Shown here: in pieces, positions 50,775-59,341 of the stretch
Numbering within the stretch: position 1 is the stretch's first letter
How the letters are laid out: each line of letters opens with the position of its first letter
NCBI RefSeq assembly: GCF_021261325.1
Contig: NZ_JAJSBI010000032.1
Span: 1-64,000 of the forward strand
Reading direction: 5' to 3'
Length of the DNA stretch: 64,000 nt
DNA from: Streptomyces guryensis
GTDB taxonomy: Bacteria; Actinomycetota; Actinomycetes; Streptomycetales; Streptomycetaceae
The notes under the pieces: generated by a model
Seen by the model: only the letters and a program-made list of their open reading frames with translations
Database searches by the model: none
What the model was told of the DNA's origin: nothing
Position numbers and translations under genes: made by a program

Positions 50775-51299
50775 ATGCGCGCCATGCGCCGCCTCACCGC
50801 CACCACGGCATCCCTCACCCTCTCCGTCGCCGGCCTCATCATCGGCACCGGCTCGGTCGCGCACGCGGCCAGTTGCTCGCAGTCCTACCTGCCGCTGCCG
50901 GACCCGACCTGCCAGCCCGGCGCCTACAACCCCGACGTCACCCAGTCCACGATCGACACGACCATCTGCGTGTCCGGCTGGACCGCCACCGTGCGCCCCT
51001 CCACCTCGTACACCAACGCCCTCAAGGTCAAGCAGATAGCGGAGTACGGCTACTCGGACACCAGCACCTCGGACTACGAGGAGGATCACCTCGTTCCGCT
51101 CGAACTCGGCGGAGCCCCCAAGGACGCGGAGAACCTGTGGCCCGAGCCGCGGTACGGCGACGAGACCGCCGCCAGCAAGGACTCGGTGGAGAACAAGCTC
51201 AAGAAGGCCGTCTGTGCCGGCACCGTCAGCCTCGACGACGCCCGCAGCGCCATCGCCAGTGACTGGACCACCGCCCTGTCCTCCGTCGGCCTCAGCTGA
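50775..51299 (+). CDS. Secreted HNH-type nuclease
   Basis: A 174-residue exported protein from ATG 50775 with GGGAGAA upstream. The signal peptide MRAMRRLTATTASLTLSVAG to about AHAAS (residue 33) is clear. The mature part contains four cysteines and the HNH-like motif YEEDHLVPLELGGAPKDAENLWPEP (about residues 95-119, family order D-H...N), where His101 and the following Asn are catalytic positions. It would degrade DNA outside the cell for nutrition or defence; no immunity gene is adjacent. The first 60 mature residues resemble no family I know. A hairpin terminator follows. Confidence 0.78.
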   Translation: MRAMRRLTATTASLTLSVAGLIIGTGSVAHAASCSQSYLPLPDPTCQPGAYNPDVTQSTIDTTICVSGWTATVRPSTSYTNALKVKQIAEYGYSDTSTSDYEEDHLVPLELGGAPKDAENLWPEPRYGDETAASKDSVENKLKKAVCAGTVSLDDARSAIASDWTTALSSVGLS

Positions 51300-51318
51300 C
51301 CCTTCGGCGACACCACCC

Positions 51319-51353
51319 GGCGGTCTGCCCGTATCCCCAGCGGGCAGGCCGCC
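51319..51353 (+). terminator. Terminator after the HNH nuclease gene
   Basis: GGCGGTCTGCCCG pairs with CGGGCAGGCCGCC (one G-U pair) around a nine-base loop, 20 bases past the stop. Confidence 0.75.
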
Positions 51354-51562
51354 CCGTCGTACAGAGGGATAACCCTCGAATGGCCGCCCTCGTCTTGGCA
51401 TGACCCGGTCAATCCTGTCATCCTCCTCCCCAACTGCCGCGCACCCCCCACGTTCTCATCACGCAGTGACGGTTCCGCACAGCTCGGCTCGTCCCGGTCA
51501 GCACACCCGTCTGCCCGGTCTGTCACCGGCCGCCCCACGCGGCCGCAGCAGTAGGAGAACGA

Positions 51563-53956
51563 GTGAGACGCATCCCCCGCAAGCGGACAGCGGTCGGAGC
51601 CCTGGTCTCCACCGCGGCCTTCCTCGCCGTCGGCATCCAGTCGGTCCCGGCGGACGCGAAGGCCGCCACCCCCCATCCCAGCCCCCTCCGCGCCGGGGGA
51701 CTGGAGGCAGAACTGACCCCGGCGCAGCACGGCGCGCTCATCAAGAGCGCGAAGCAGCGGACGACCGCGACCGCCCGCACGATCGGGCTCGGCGGCAAGG
51801 AGAAACTGGTCGTCAGGGATGTCGTCAAGGACAAGGACGGCACCCTTCACACCCGCTATGAGCGTACCTACGCGGGTCTCCCCGTCCTCGGCGGCGACCT
51901 CGTCGTGCACACCCCGCCCGCCTCCCTGGCCACCGGCACGGTGAGCACGACCTTCAACAACAAGCACACCATCAAGGTCGCCTCCACCACCCCCGCCTTC
52001 ACCGAGGCGGCCGCGCAGACCAAGGCACTCAAGGCCGCCAGGTCCCTCGACGCCCGGCGGCCCACCACCGACAGCGCCCGCAAGGTCATCTGGGCCGGCA
52101 CCGGGACCCCGAAGCTCGCCTGGGAGACGGTGGTCGGCGGCCTGCAGGACGACGGCACGCCGAGCCGGCTGCACGTCATCACCGACGCCACCACCGGCAA
52201 GGAGCTCTACCGCTACCAGGGCATCAGGACGGGCACCGGCAACACCCAGTACAGCGGCACGGTCACGCTGAACACCACGCTGTCCGGTTCGACGTACCAG
52301 CTGTACGACACCACGCGCGGCGGCCACAAGACGTACAGCCTCAACAACGGCACCTCGGGCACCGGCACCCTGATGACGGACTCCGACGACGTCTGGGGGA
52401 CCGGGTCGGGGTCCAACACGCAGACCGCGGGCGCGGACGCGGCCTACGGTGCGCAGGAGACCTGGGACTTCTACAAGAACACCTTCGGCCGCAGTGGCAT
52501 CAAGAACGACGGCGTCGCCGCGTACTCCCGCGTCCACTACAGCACGGCGTACGTCAACGCCTTCTGGGACGACAGCTGCTTCTGCATGACCTACGGCGAC
52601 GGCTCCGGCGGCACCCACGCGCTGACCTCGCTGGACGTGGCCGGCCATGAGATGAGCCACGGCGTCACCTCCAACACGGCAGGGCTCGACTACACCGGTG
52701 AGTCCGGCGGCCTCAACGAGGCGACCTCCGACATCTTCGGCACCGGTGTGGAGTTCTACGCCAACAACGCGTCCGACCCGGGCGACTACCTCATCGGCGA
52801 GAAGATCGACATCAACGGCGACGGCACGCCGCTGCGGTACATGGACAAGCCGAGCAAGGACGGCGGTTCCGCGGACAGTTGGTACTCCGGCGTCGGCAAC
52901 CTCGACGTGCACTACTCCTCGGGCCCGGCGAACCACATGTTCTACCTGCTGTCCGAGGGCAGCGGCACCAAGACCATCAACGGTGTCACCTACGACAGCC
53001 CGACCTCCGACGGCGTCGCCGTCGCCGGCATCGGGCGGGCCGCGGCCCTGCAGATCTGGTACAAGGCGCTGACGACGTACATGACGTCCAGCACCGACTA
53101 CGCCGGAGCCCGCACCGCAGCCCTCAACGCCGCCGCCGCGCTGTACGGCACCGGCTCCACCCAGTACGCCGGCGTCGGCAACGCCTTCGCGGGCATCAAC
53201 GTGGGCAGCCACATCACCCCGCCCTCGTCAGGCGTCTCGGTCACCAACCCGGGCAGCCAGTCCGCGACCGTCGGCACCGCGGTGAGCCTGCAGGTCTCGG
53301 CGAGCAGCACCAACAGCGGCTCGCTGGCGTACGCCGCGACCGGACTGCCCACCGGCCTGTCGATCGACAGCTCCACCGGCGTGATCTCCGGAACGCCGAC
53401 GACGCCCGGCACCTACAGCACCACCGTCACGGTGACCGACTCGACGGGCGCCACCGGCACCGCCTCCTTCACCTGGACGGTGAGCGCCGGCGGAGGCGGC
53501 ACCTGCACCTCCGCCCAGCTCCTCGGCAACCCGGGCTTCGAGTCGGGCAACACCACCTGGACCGCGACCAGCGGCGTCATCACCAACGACAGCGGTGAAC
53601 CGGCCCACGGCGGTTCCTACTACGCCTGGCTGGACGGATACGGATCCACCCACACCGACACGCTGTCCCAGTCGGTGACCATCCCGAGCGGCTGCAAGGC
53701 GACGCTCACCTACTCCCTGCACATCGACACGTCGGAGACCACCAGCAGCGTCGCCTACGACAAGCTGACGGTCACCGCCGGTTCGACGACCCTGGCGACG
53801 TACTCGAACCTCAACGCCGCCTCCGGATACACACAGAAGTCCTTCGACCTGTCGTCGCTGGCAGGCTCGACCGTCACCCTCAAGTTCAGCGGTGTCGAGG
53901 ACTCCTCGCTCCAGACCAGCTTCGTCGTCGACGACACCTCGCTGACGACCGGCTGA
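51563..53956 (+). CDS. Secreted M4 (thermolysin-like) metalloprotease
   Basis: A 797-residue exported protease from GTG 51563 with AGGAGA upstream. Order: signal peptide (about 1-33), FTP/PepSY propeptide (about 50-215, YAGLPVLGGDLVVH), catalytic M4 domain (about 225-550) with zinc ligands HEMSH (362-366) and GGLNEATSD with Glu386, catalytic His in the later DVHYSSGPANHMFYLLS. Then come an Ig-like putative-binding domain (about 555-645, SATVGTAVSLQVSASSTNSG and LPTGLSIDSSTGVISGTPTTPG) and a C-terminal jelly-roll domain (about 652-797). It should be self-processed outside the cell. It stands alone with terminator hairpins on both sides. Confidence 0.92.
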   Translation: MRRIPRKRTAVGALVSTAAFLAVGIQSVPADAKAATPHPSPLRAGGLEAELTPAQHGALIKSAKQRTTATARTIGLGGKEKLVVRDVVKDKDGTLHTRYERTYAGLPVLGGDLVVHTPPASLATGTVSTTFNNKHTIKVASTTPAFTEAAAQTKALKAARSLDARRPTTDSARKVIWAGTGTPKLAWETVVGGLQDDGTPSRLHVITDATTGKELYRYQGIRTGTGNTQYSGTVTLNTTLSGSTYQLYDTTRGGHKTYSLNNGTSGTGTLMTDSDDVWGTGSGSNTQTAGADAAYGAQETWDFYKNTFGRSGIKNDGVAAYSRVHYSTAYVNAFWDDSCFCMTYGDGSGGTHALTSLDVAGHEMSHGVTSNTAGLDYTGESGGLNEATSDIFGTGVEFYANNASDPGDYLIGEKIDINGDGTPLRYMDKPSKDGGSADSWYSGVGNLDVHYSSGPANHMFYLLSEGSGTKTINGVTYDSPTSDGVAVAGIGRAAALQIWYKALTTYMTSSTDYAGARTAALNAAAALYGTGSTQYAGVGNAFAGINVGSHITPPSSGVSVTNPGSQSATVGTAVSLQVSASSTNSGSLAYAATGLPTGLSIDSSTGVISGTPTTPGTYSTTVTVTDSTGATGTASFTWTVSAGGGGTCTSAQLLGNPGFESGNTTWTATSGVITNDSGEPAHGGSYYAWLDGYGSTHTDTLSQSVTIPSGCKATLTYSLHIDTSETTSSVAYDKLTVTAGSTTLATYSNLNAASGYTQKSFDLSSLAGSTVTLKFSGVEDSSLQTSFVVDDTSLTTG

Positions 53957-53974
53957 CCCCGCCCGCACGAATCC

Positions 53975-54007
53975 GGGCCTCATCCCGTCCGTCGCGGGGT
54001 GAGGCCC
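53975..54007. terminator. Terminator between convergent protease and glucanase genes
   Basis: GGGCCTCA and TGAGGCCC form an eight-base stem with a GC-rich inner part, 18 bases after the protease stop and 8 bases before the glucanase stop; it can serve both directions. Confidence 0.75.
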
Positions 54008-54014
54008 TTCGTCG

Positions 54015-55214
54015 TCAGTTGGACGGGTCGAGGGTCAGGTCCGCCTGCTGCGGGCTGCCGTCATGGACGAGCGACTCGTGGTTGCCGACGTCGTCGAAGG
54101 CGAACGCGTAGGCCTTGCCGTCGGCCATCTGCGCATGGATCGCGCGGGCGTACTGGTTGGTCACGGTGTCCTGGTAGAAGTTGGCCGAGGACGTGTCCGG
54201 CTGGTTGGGGTCGACGAGCAGCGTGGAGCGGTTGAAACCTGCGCACAGGGTGCGCGAAATGGGGCCGCGCACCCGGTCGTTGGGCGCATCGAGCAGTTTG
54301 TGGCAGCCGAAGACGCTGTCCGCGTCCGGTTTCTGGAAGGTCGTCACCACGTTGCCGGAGCCGTCGGTGAAGTTCATGACACCCCCGGCGACCTTGCCGT
54401 AGTACTTGGTGTCCGGGTGGTCGCCGAACGGTGTCACGGTGAGTGTCGACGATGCGTACTTCTGCCAGACGCGGTTGACGTAGTCGTCCATCACGGATGC
54501 CGGCAGCGCGCCGGACTCCAGTCCGTGGCCCGGTGCCAGCGCCCGCAGCACCGTCCCGTCGGAGCGGGTCTGGATCAGTCCGGCCCAGCCGCCGGGCTTC
54601 CCGCGCAGATCGTTCAGGACGCCGTTGTAGCCGCCCGACTTGAGGTGCCCGGTGGTGGCAGTGTTCCCGTCGGCCCCCTTCACGCCCACCGCGTAGGGCG
54701 CGGAGAACATGTCCACCTGTGTGCTGTTGAGCCACAGGCCGGAGTCGTTGAGCGTGTACTCGGACCAGTTGAACAGGATGTCGTGGTTCGGGTCGCTCGG
54801 GTTCTGCACGGCGGGCTGCACGAGACCGCCGGTGGTCAGCTTGAACACGAGCTTCTGCCCGTAGGAGAAGTAGATCCGCCCGGAGAACTTGGGGATCCGG
54901 ATCGTCTTCGACCGGCCCGCGGCGGGTCCCGCGATCGACGCGTCCGGCGCGGGTGTCGGCGGGTTGCCGCCGGCCGGCCACGCGTGGAACGTGCCGTTCG
55001 CGTCCGCCCACCCCTGCTGTCCCGTCGAGAGCAGGGTGCCGATCGTGTAGACGTAGACCGCGTCGCCGCGGCCGGAGTTGTTGGTCACCTGCAGGGGGAT
55101 CGTGTCGGGTACCGCCGCCTTGGCGGACGACGGCGCCTGGATCGCGATCACCGCGGCGATCAGTGCCGCTGCGGCTGTGGGGGCCGTCAGCCGGCGTGTG
55201 AGCTTGTGGTGCAC
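54015..55214 (-). CDS. Secreted GH64 beta-1,3-glucanase
   Basis: A 399-residue exported protein from GTG 55214, with GGAGGTG upstream. The signal peptide spans about residues 1-34 (LTAPTAAAALIAAVIAIQAP, cut after AKA). The mature protein is a GH64 laminaripentaose-producing glucanase type: VPDTIPLQVTNNSGRGDAVY, RIYFSYGQKLVFKL, FNWSEYTLND with the acidic residue, and VDMFSAPYAVGV. It degrades fungal-type beta-1,3-glucan. No carbohydrate-binding domain follows. Expression is probably controlled by the TTGAGAGCGCTCTCAA operator at its promoter. Confidence 0.88.
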   Translation of the reverse strand: MHHKLTRRLTAPTAAAALIAAVIAIQAPSSAKAAVPDTIPLQVTNNSGRGDAVYVYTIGTLLSTGQQGWADANGTFHAWPAGGNPPTPAPDASIAGPAAGRSKTIRIPKFSGRIYFSYGQKLVFKLTTGGLVQPAVQNPSDPNHDILFNWSEYTLNDSGLWLNSTQVDMFSAPYAVGVKGADGNTATTGHLKSGGYNGVLNDLRGKPGGWAGLIQTRSDGTVLRALAPGHGLESGALPASVMDDYVNRVWQKYASSTLTVTPFGDHPDTKYYGKVAGGVMNFTDGSGNVVTTFQKPDADSVFGCHKLLDAPNDRVRGPISRTLCAGFNRSTLLVDPNQPDTSSANFYQDTVTNQYARAIHAQMADGKAYAFAFDDVGNHESLVHDGSPQQADLTLDPSN

Positions 55215-55264
55215 GCTCCACCTCCGTGTGTGGGGTCACTCGAGGGGTTGGTCCGTACCTGTTC

Positions 55265-55307
55265 TTGAGAGCGCTCTCAAACTGGCACTAGGTTGCGTGC
55301 ATGTCAA
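55265..55307 (-). promoter_or_regulatory. Promoter with LacI-type operator for the GH64 gene
   Basis: On the minus strand TTGACA (55302-55307), a 17-base spacer and CAGTTT (55279-55284) form a housekeeping-type promoter. The perfect palindrome TTGAGAGCGCTCTCAA (55265-55280) covers the expected transcription start. It resembles CebR-type boxes (AGCGCT core) that LacI-family sugar repressors bind. Confidence 0.75.
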
Positions 55308-55332
55308 CAAGTGAGACGTGGGCAAAAGGAAG

Positions 55333-55361
55333 GGCGCCCCCGGGACGAACCCGCGGGCGCC
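55333..55361 (-). terminator. Terminator after the dienelactone hydrolase gene
   Basis: GGCGCCCCCGGG pairs with CCCGCGGGCGCC except for one base, and on the minus strand is followed by CCTTTT, giving a short U-run. Confidence 0.7.
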
Positions 55362-55373
55362 TGCGGCGACCTC

Positions 55374-56129
55374 TCAGAAGGTCCGCTGAAGAAGGTCGAG
55401 GAGCGCGTCCCAGTGCCGCTCGTCGGCCTCCTTGCCGTAGGAGGCGGTGTCCGCCTGCGTGTACCCGTGGTGCGCCCCCGGGTAGACCTCGCAGCGGTGC
55501 CGCACCCCTGCCGCGGTGAGCGCGTCCTCCAGGCGCTGGATCTGCTCCGGGGGCAGCGACGGATCGTTGTCGGCGTGGCCGAAGTACACCTCGGCGGTGA
55601 TGTGTTCGACCACCGCGTGCGGGCTGTCCGGCCCCTCCGTCGCCAGCTGGCCGCCGTGGAACCCGGCAGCGGCGGCGACCCGCTCCGGGTAGGTGCCGGC
55701 GGTGAGCAGGGACAGCCGTGCGCCCATGCAGTAGCCGGTCAGCGCGACCGGGCCGTCCATGACCAGGGGGGAGTCGGCCAGCCACTGCAGATACGCTGCC
55801 GCGTCCCGCATGGCCGGGCCGGGCGTGACGGACTGGACCAGCGGACCGACCTTGCCCCAGATCTCCGGACGCTCCGCCGGGTCGATGAACTCCGGCAACT
55901 CGACGACCGGCGTCCGCCCGTGACGGTAGAACACGTTGGGCACCAGCACCGTGTGACCGGCCTCGGCGATCCGGTCGGCCATCGACTTCAGATGGGGGCG
56001 GATCCCGAAGGCGTCCATGTAGAGCAGGACGCCGGGCCGGGCACTGCCGTCCGCGGCGTGCGCCACATAGGCGTCTGCGACGCCGTCCTCGGTGGGGATG
56101 TCCACGGTTGTTCCCTGTACGGAGGTCAT
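55374..56129 (-). CDS. Dienelactone hydrolase family protein
   Basis: A 251-residue alpha/beta hydrolase from ATG 56129. The nucleophile is Cys134 in GYCMGARLS, with Asp in FGHADNDPSLP and His in YPGAHHGYTQ, the Cys-Asp-His triad of dienelactone hydrolases. PGVLLYMDAFGIRPHLKSMADRIAEAGHTVLVPNVFYR (family order) is the typical start. It is cytoplasmic. No other catechol or chlorocatechol pathway genes are near, so the true substrate is open. It has its own terminator. Confidence 0.85.
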   Translation of the reverse strand: MTSVQGTTVDIPTEDGVADAYVAHAADGSARPGVLLYMDAFGIRPHLKSMADRIAEAGHTVLVPNVFYRHGRTPVVELPEFIDPAERPEIWGKVGPLVQSVTPGPAMRDAAAYLQWLADSPLVMDGPVALTGYCMGARLSLLTAGTYPERVAAAAGFHGGQLATEGPDSPHAVVEHITAEVYFGHADNDPSLPPEQIQRLEDALTAAGVRHRCEVYPGAHHGYTQADTASYGKEADERHWDALLDLLQRTF

Positions 56130-56254
56130 GGGGGGACTGCCTCTCTGCGCGCTCGGCGCCGACCAACTCTGGGCCCGACGGGCCGGTCGCGGTCATCGTT
56201 GCACGTGTCACTCAACCCCGTGAAAGGGCCCCCGGCCTCGGCGGACGCTGGAGC

Positions 56255-56875
56255 TCACTCGAACCGCGAAGTGTCCCCGGCCCCCCGCCGCACGATCTCC
56301 GCCTCGCCGCCGGAGAAGTCGATGACCGTCGTCGGTTCGGTGCCGCAGTCCCCGGAGTCGACCACCGCGTCCAGCACATGGTCGAGGCGGTCCTTGATCT
56401 CCCAGCCCTGCGTCATCGGCTCGTCCTCGTCGGGCAGCAGCAGCGTGCTGGACAGCAGCGGCTCGCCGAGCTCGGTGAGCAGTGCCTGGGTCACAAGGTG
56501 GTCGGGGATGCGCACACCGACCGTCTTCTTCTTCGGGTGCTGCAGCATCCTGGGCACCTCCTTCGTCGCCGGCAGGATGAAGGTGTAACTGCCGGGCGTC
56601 GACGCCTTGATGGCGCGGAAGACGTCGTTGTCGACCCGTACGAACTGGCCGAGCTGCGAGAAGTCCTGGCACACGAGGGTGAAGTGGTGCCGGTCGTCCA
56701 GGCGGCGGATGGTCCGGATCCGGTCGATGCCGTCACGGCTGCCGAGCCGGCAGCCCAGCGCGTAGCAGGAGTCCGTGGGATACGCGATGAGCGCGTCCGA
56801 CCGGATGCTCTCGGCGACCTGGGCGATGGTGCGCGGCTGGGGGTTGTCGGGGTGCACGTCGAAGTACTTCGCCAT
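56255..56875 (-). CDS. YciO/Sua5/YrdC family protein
   Basis: A 206-residue protein from ATG 56875. The YrdC domain spans nearly all of it: SDALIAYPTDSCYALGCRLGS (nucleotide-binding), FTLVCQDFSQLGQFVR, GSYTFILPATKEVPRML and KKTVGVRIPDHLVTQALL. YrdC/Sua5 makes threonylcarbamoyl-AMP for tRNA modification; the short form with HPDNPQPR at the start and RRGAGDTSRFE at the end is more like YciO, whose role is less certain. It is followed upstream by the FusB-like gene, same direction, with nine bases between. Confidence 0.85.
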   Translation of the reverse strand: MAKYFDVHPDNPQPRTIAQVAESIRSDALIAYPTDSCYALGCRLGSRDGIDRIRTIRRLDDRHHFTLVCQDFSQLGQFVRVDNDVFRAIKASTPGSYTFILPATKEVPRMLQHPKKKTVGVRIPDHLVTQALLTELGEPLLSSTLLLPDEDEPMTQGWEIKDRLDHVLDAVVDSGDCGTEPTTVIDFSGGEAEIVRRGAGDTSRFE

Positions 56876-56884
56876 CCGCCGAGC

Positions 56885-57382
56885 TTATGCCGTGCCGACC
56901 TTGGCGACGAACGCGGCGACGTTCCTGACGGTGCGCCGGATCTTCTCCTCCAGCGTGATCGTCTCCTGCAGCCGAGCCCCGATGCCTGCGTCCCGCTTGC
57001 CCCGTACGTACAGCGAGCAGGCCAGGTCGCTGCAGATGTAGGCGCCCACCGAGTTGCCCTGCTGACCGGCCCTGCCCGCCTTCGGCGCGACCATCAGCAG
57101 GACGCCGCCGGAGTGGGTGGTCAGGCACATGGAGCACATGCTGCGCCGTGCCTGCCCCACGGCGGGGGCGGAGCTGCGCAGCGCGACGGCTCTCGGCCGG
57201 CCATCGGTCCACTCGGTGACCAGGTACCCGCGGTCGGGGGCCTGGGGGTCGCGCCAGCCGAGGTAGTCCAGGTCGCCCCAGGGCCGGTCGGCCAGGTCAC
57301 GCGGGACGGACAGGCGCCTGGCCTCGCCCTTGGTGCAGTTCACGAAGGCGGCGCGGATCTCTTGCTCGGTCAGCGGTTCCAT
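56885..57382 (-). CDS. FusB/FBP-like EF-G-binding zinc-finger protein
   Basis: A 165-residue protein from ATG 57382. Its C-terminal half has the treble-clef zinc finger of the FBP/FusB family: CSMCLTTHSGGVLLMVAPK and AYICSDLACSLYVRG, four Cys. The N-terminal part (LTEQEIRAAFVNCTKGEARRLSVP) agrees with the family. FusB-type proteins bind elongation factor G and free it from the ribosome, which gives fusidic acid resistance in Staphylococcus. Actinobacterial members have not been tied to that role by what I see here. It is divergent from the TetR gene with a 21-base palindrome between. Confidence 0.78.
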   Translation of the reverse strand: MEPLTEQEIRAAFVNCTKGEARRLSVPRDLADRPWGDLDYLGWRDPQAPDRGYLVTEWTDGRPRAVALRSSAPAVGQARRSMCSMCLTTHSGGVLLMVAPKAGRAGQQGNSVGAYICSDLACSLYVRGKRDAGIGARLQETITLEEKIRRTVRNVAAFVAKVGTA

Positions 57383-57396
57383 GACTCCACGCTAAG

Positions 57397-57417
57397 TTGC
57401 CTAAATGCTTTAGGCAA
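57397..57417. promoter_or_regulatory. 21-base TetR-type operator
   Basis: TTGCCTAAA-TGC-TTTAGGCAA, a perfect 9-3-9 palindrome midway between the FusB-like and TetR starts. It fits autoregulation of the TetR gene and control of the divergent gene. Confidence 0.8.
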
Positions 57418-57451
57418 ATGCATAATCGATTACGGCGAGAGGAGGGCGGCC

Positions 57452-58030
57452 ATGGTGCGTGTGGGGCTGACCACGGAACGGGTGGTCCGGGCAGGTGCGG
57501 AACTGGCGGACGAGGTCGGCTTCGACCAGGTGACCGTCTCCGAGCTGGCCCGCCGGTTCGACGTCAAGGTCGCGAGCCTGTACTCGCATGTGAAGGGCTC
57601 CCAGGACCTCAGGACACGGATCGCCCTGTTCGCCCTGGAGGAGCTCGCCGACCGGGCCGCCGACGCGATCGCGGGCCGGGCCGGCAAGGACGCCCTGATC
57701 GCCTTCGCCGACGCCTACCGCGACTACGGCAGGGAGCACCCCGGCCGCTCGGCCGCGGCCCGGCTGCGGCTGGACCCCGAGACCGCGGCCGCCAGCGCGG
57801 GCGTGCGGCACGCCCGGATGACGCGCGCGATCCTGCGCGGCTACGACCTGACCGAACCGGACCAGACGCACGCCGTACGGCTGCTTGGCAGCGTCTTCCA
57901 CGGCTACTCGAGTCTGGAGACGGCGGGCGGCTTCAGTCACAGCGCCCCCGACTCGCAGGAGAGCTGGATGCGGATCCTGGACGCCCTCGACGCCCTGCTG
58001 CGCACCTGGCCCACCACACCCGCCCCCTGA
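57452..58030 (+). CDS. TetR-family regulator
   Basis: A 192-residue regulator from ATG 57452 with GAGAGGAGGG upstream. The helix-turn-helix is FDQVTVSELARRFDVKVASLYSHVKGSQDL (residues about 24-53, family order). The C-terminal domain has RLLGSVFHGYSSLETAGGF, which is the TetR_C_33/WHG-like group. It likely binds the palindrome at 57397. The SGNH hydrolase gene follows after 16 bases, so both are one operon, and the divergent FusB-like gene may be a second target. Confidence 0.87.
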   Translation: MVRVGLTTERVVRAGAELADEVGFDQVTVSELARRFDVKVASLYSHVKGSQDLRTRIALFALEELADRAADAIAGRAGKDALIAFADAYRDYGREHPGRSAAARLRLDPETAAASAGVRHARMTRAILRGYDLTEPDQTHAVRLLGSVFHGYSSLETAGGFSHSAPDSQESWMRILDALDALLRTWPTTPAP

Positions 58031-58046
58031 CCGACAGGCTGAGGAC

Positions 58047-59228
58047 ATGCCCACCGAGCACGACTGGATCACCACACCCGTCACCGCCGAACTGCTGCGC
58101 GGCGCCCTCGACGTGGAGCGCACCGAGCACGGCGTACTGCCGCACCGGCTGCCCGCCCGGGCCCGCGCCCAGTGCACCGATCCGCAGCTGGCCAGCGCCG
58201 AGTCCCAGCCGTCGGGCGTACGACTGGCCTTCCGCACGCGCGCGACGGCCCTCGAACTCGACGCCCTGCCCACCAAACGCGGCTACGTCGGCGCCCCGCC
58301 CCGTCCCGACGGTGTGTACGACCTCCTCGTCGACGGCCGCCCGGCCGGCCGGGGGAGTGTCACGGGCGGCAACACCGTGACCATCGACATGGTCGCCGGC
58401 ACGGCCGAACTCCGGACCGGCACCATGGGCACGCTCCGCTTCACCGAGCTGCCCGACGGGGTCAAGGACGTCGAGATCTGGCTCCCGCACAACGAGACCA
58501 CCGAACTGGGGACCCTGCGCACCGACGCCCCCGTGGAGCCCACCCCGCCCAGCGGCCGCAGGGTCTGGCTGCACCACGGGAGTTCGATCAGCCACGGCTC
58601 CGACGCGGCGAGCCCCACCACGACCTGGCCCGCATTCGCCGCCTCCCTGGGCGGCGTCGACCTGATCAACCTGGGCCTGGGCGGCAGCGCCCTGCTCGAC
58701 CCGTTCACCGCACGCGCCCTGCGCGACACCCCCGCCGACGTGATCAGCCTCAAGATCGGCATCAATCTGGTCAACACCGACCTGATGCGCCTGCGCGCCT
58801 TCACCCCCGCCGTCCACGGCTTCCTCGACACCGTGCGCGAAGGACACCCCACGACACCTCTGCTGGTCGTCTCGCCCATCCTGTGCCCGATGCACGAGGA
58901 CACGCCCGGCCCCAGCGTCCTGGACTTCACCTCCCTGAGCGACGGTCAACTGCAGTTCCACGCCATGGGCGATCCCGCGGAACGTGCGAACGGGAAACTG
59001 GCCCTCGGCGTCATCCGGGACGAGCTTGCCCGCATCGTGGCCCAGCGGGCGGCCGAGGACCCGAACCTGAACTACCTCGACGGCCGCGAGCTCTACGGCG
59101 AGTCCGACCACGCCGAACTGCCCCTGCCCGACCAGCTCCACCCGGACGCCGACACCCACCTCCGCATCGGCGAACGCTTCGCCTCACTGGCCTTCGCGGG
59201 CGGCGCCTTCGCCGACCGCACCGCTTGA
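58047..59228 (+). CDS. SGNH/GDSL-type hydrolase with N-terminal beta domain
   Basis: A 393-residue cytoplasmic protein from ATG 58047. An N-terminal beta-sandwich (about 20-165, LAFRTRATALELDALPTKRGY then VYDLLVDGRPAGRG) precedes an SGNH hydrolase domain (about 172-390). VWLHHGSSISHGSDA carries the Ser of block I, NLGLGGSALLDPF the Gly of block II, LKIGINLVN the Asn of block III, and LPDQLHPDADTH the Asp-His of block V. It is an esterase of unknown substrate. It follows the TetR gene closely and is probably under its control. Confidence 0.83.
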   Translation: MPTEHDWITTPVTAELLRGALDVERTEHGVLPHRLPARARAQCTDPQLASAESQPSGVRLAFRTRATALELDALPTKRGYVGAPPRPDGVYDLLVDGRPAGRGSVTGGNTVTIDMVAGTAELRTGTMGTLRFTELPDGVKDVEIWLPHNETTELGTLRTDAPVEPTPPSGRRVWLHHGSSISHGSDAASPTTTWPAFAASLGGVDLINLGLGGSALLDPFTARALRDTPADVISLKIGINLVNTDLMRLRAFTPAVHGFLDTVREGHPTTPLLVVSPILCPMHEDTPGPSVLDFTSLSDGQLQFHAMGDPAERANGKLALGVIRDELARIVAQRAAEDPNLNYLDGRELYGESDHAELPLPDQLHPDADTHLRIGERFASLAFAGGAFADRTA

Positions 59229-59341
59229 AAGGCCCGCTTTCCGTCGCACGCACCCGTGGGTAGGCAACCACCGGGCACACGTGAGGTAACGTCCCCGACC
59301 GAAAAGCCGAGGTCGATGCGATGGAAGAGGAGAAGGCCGAC

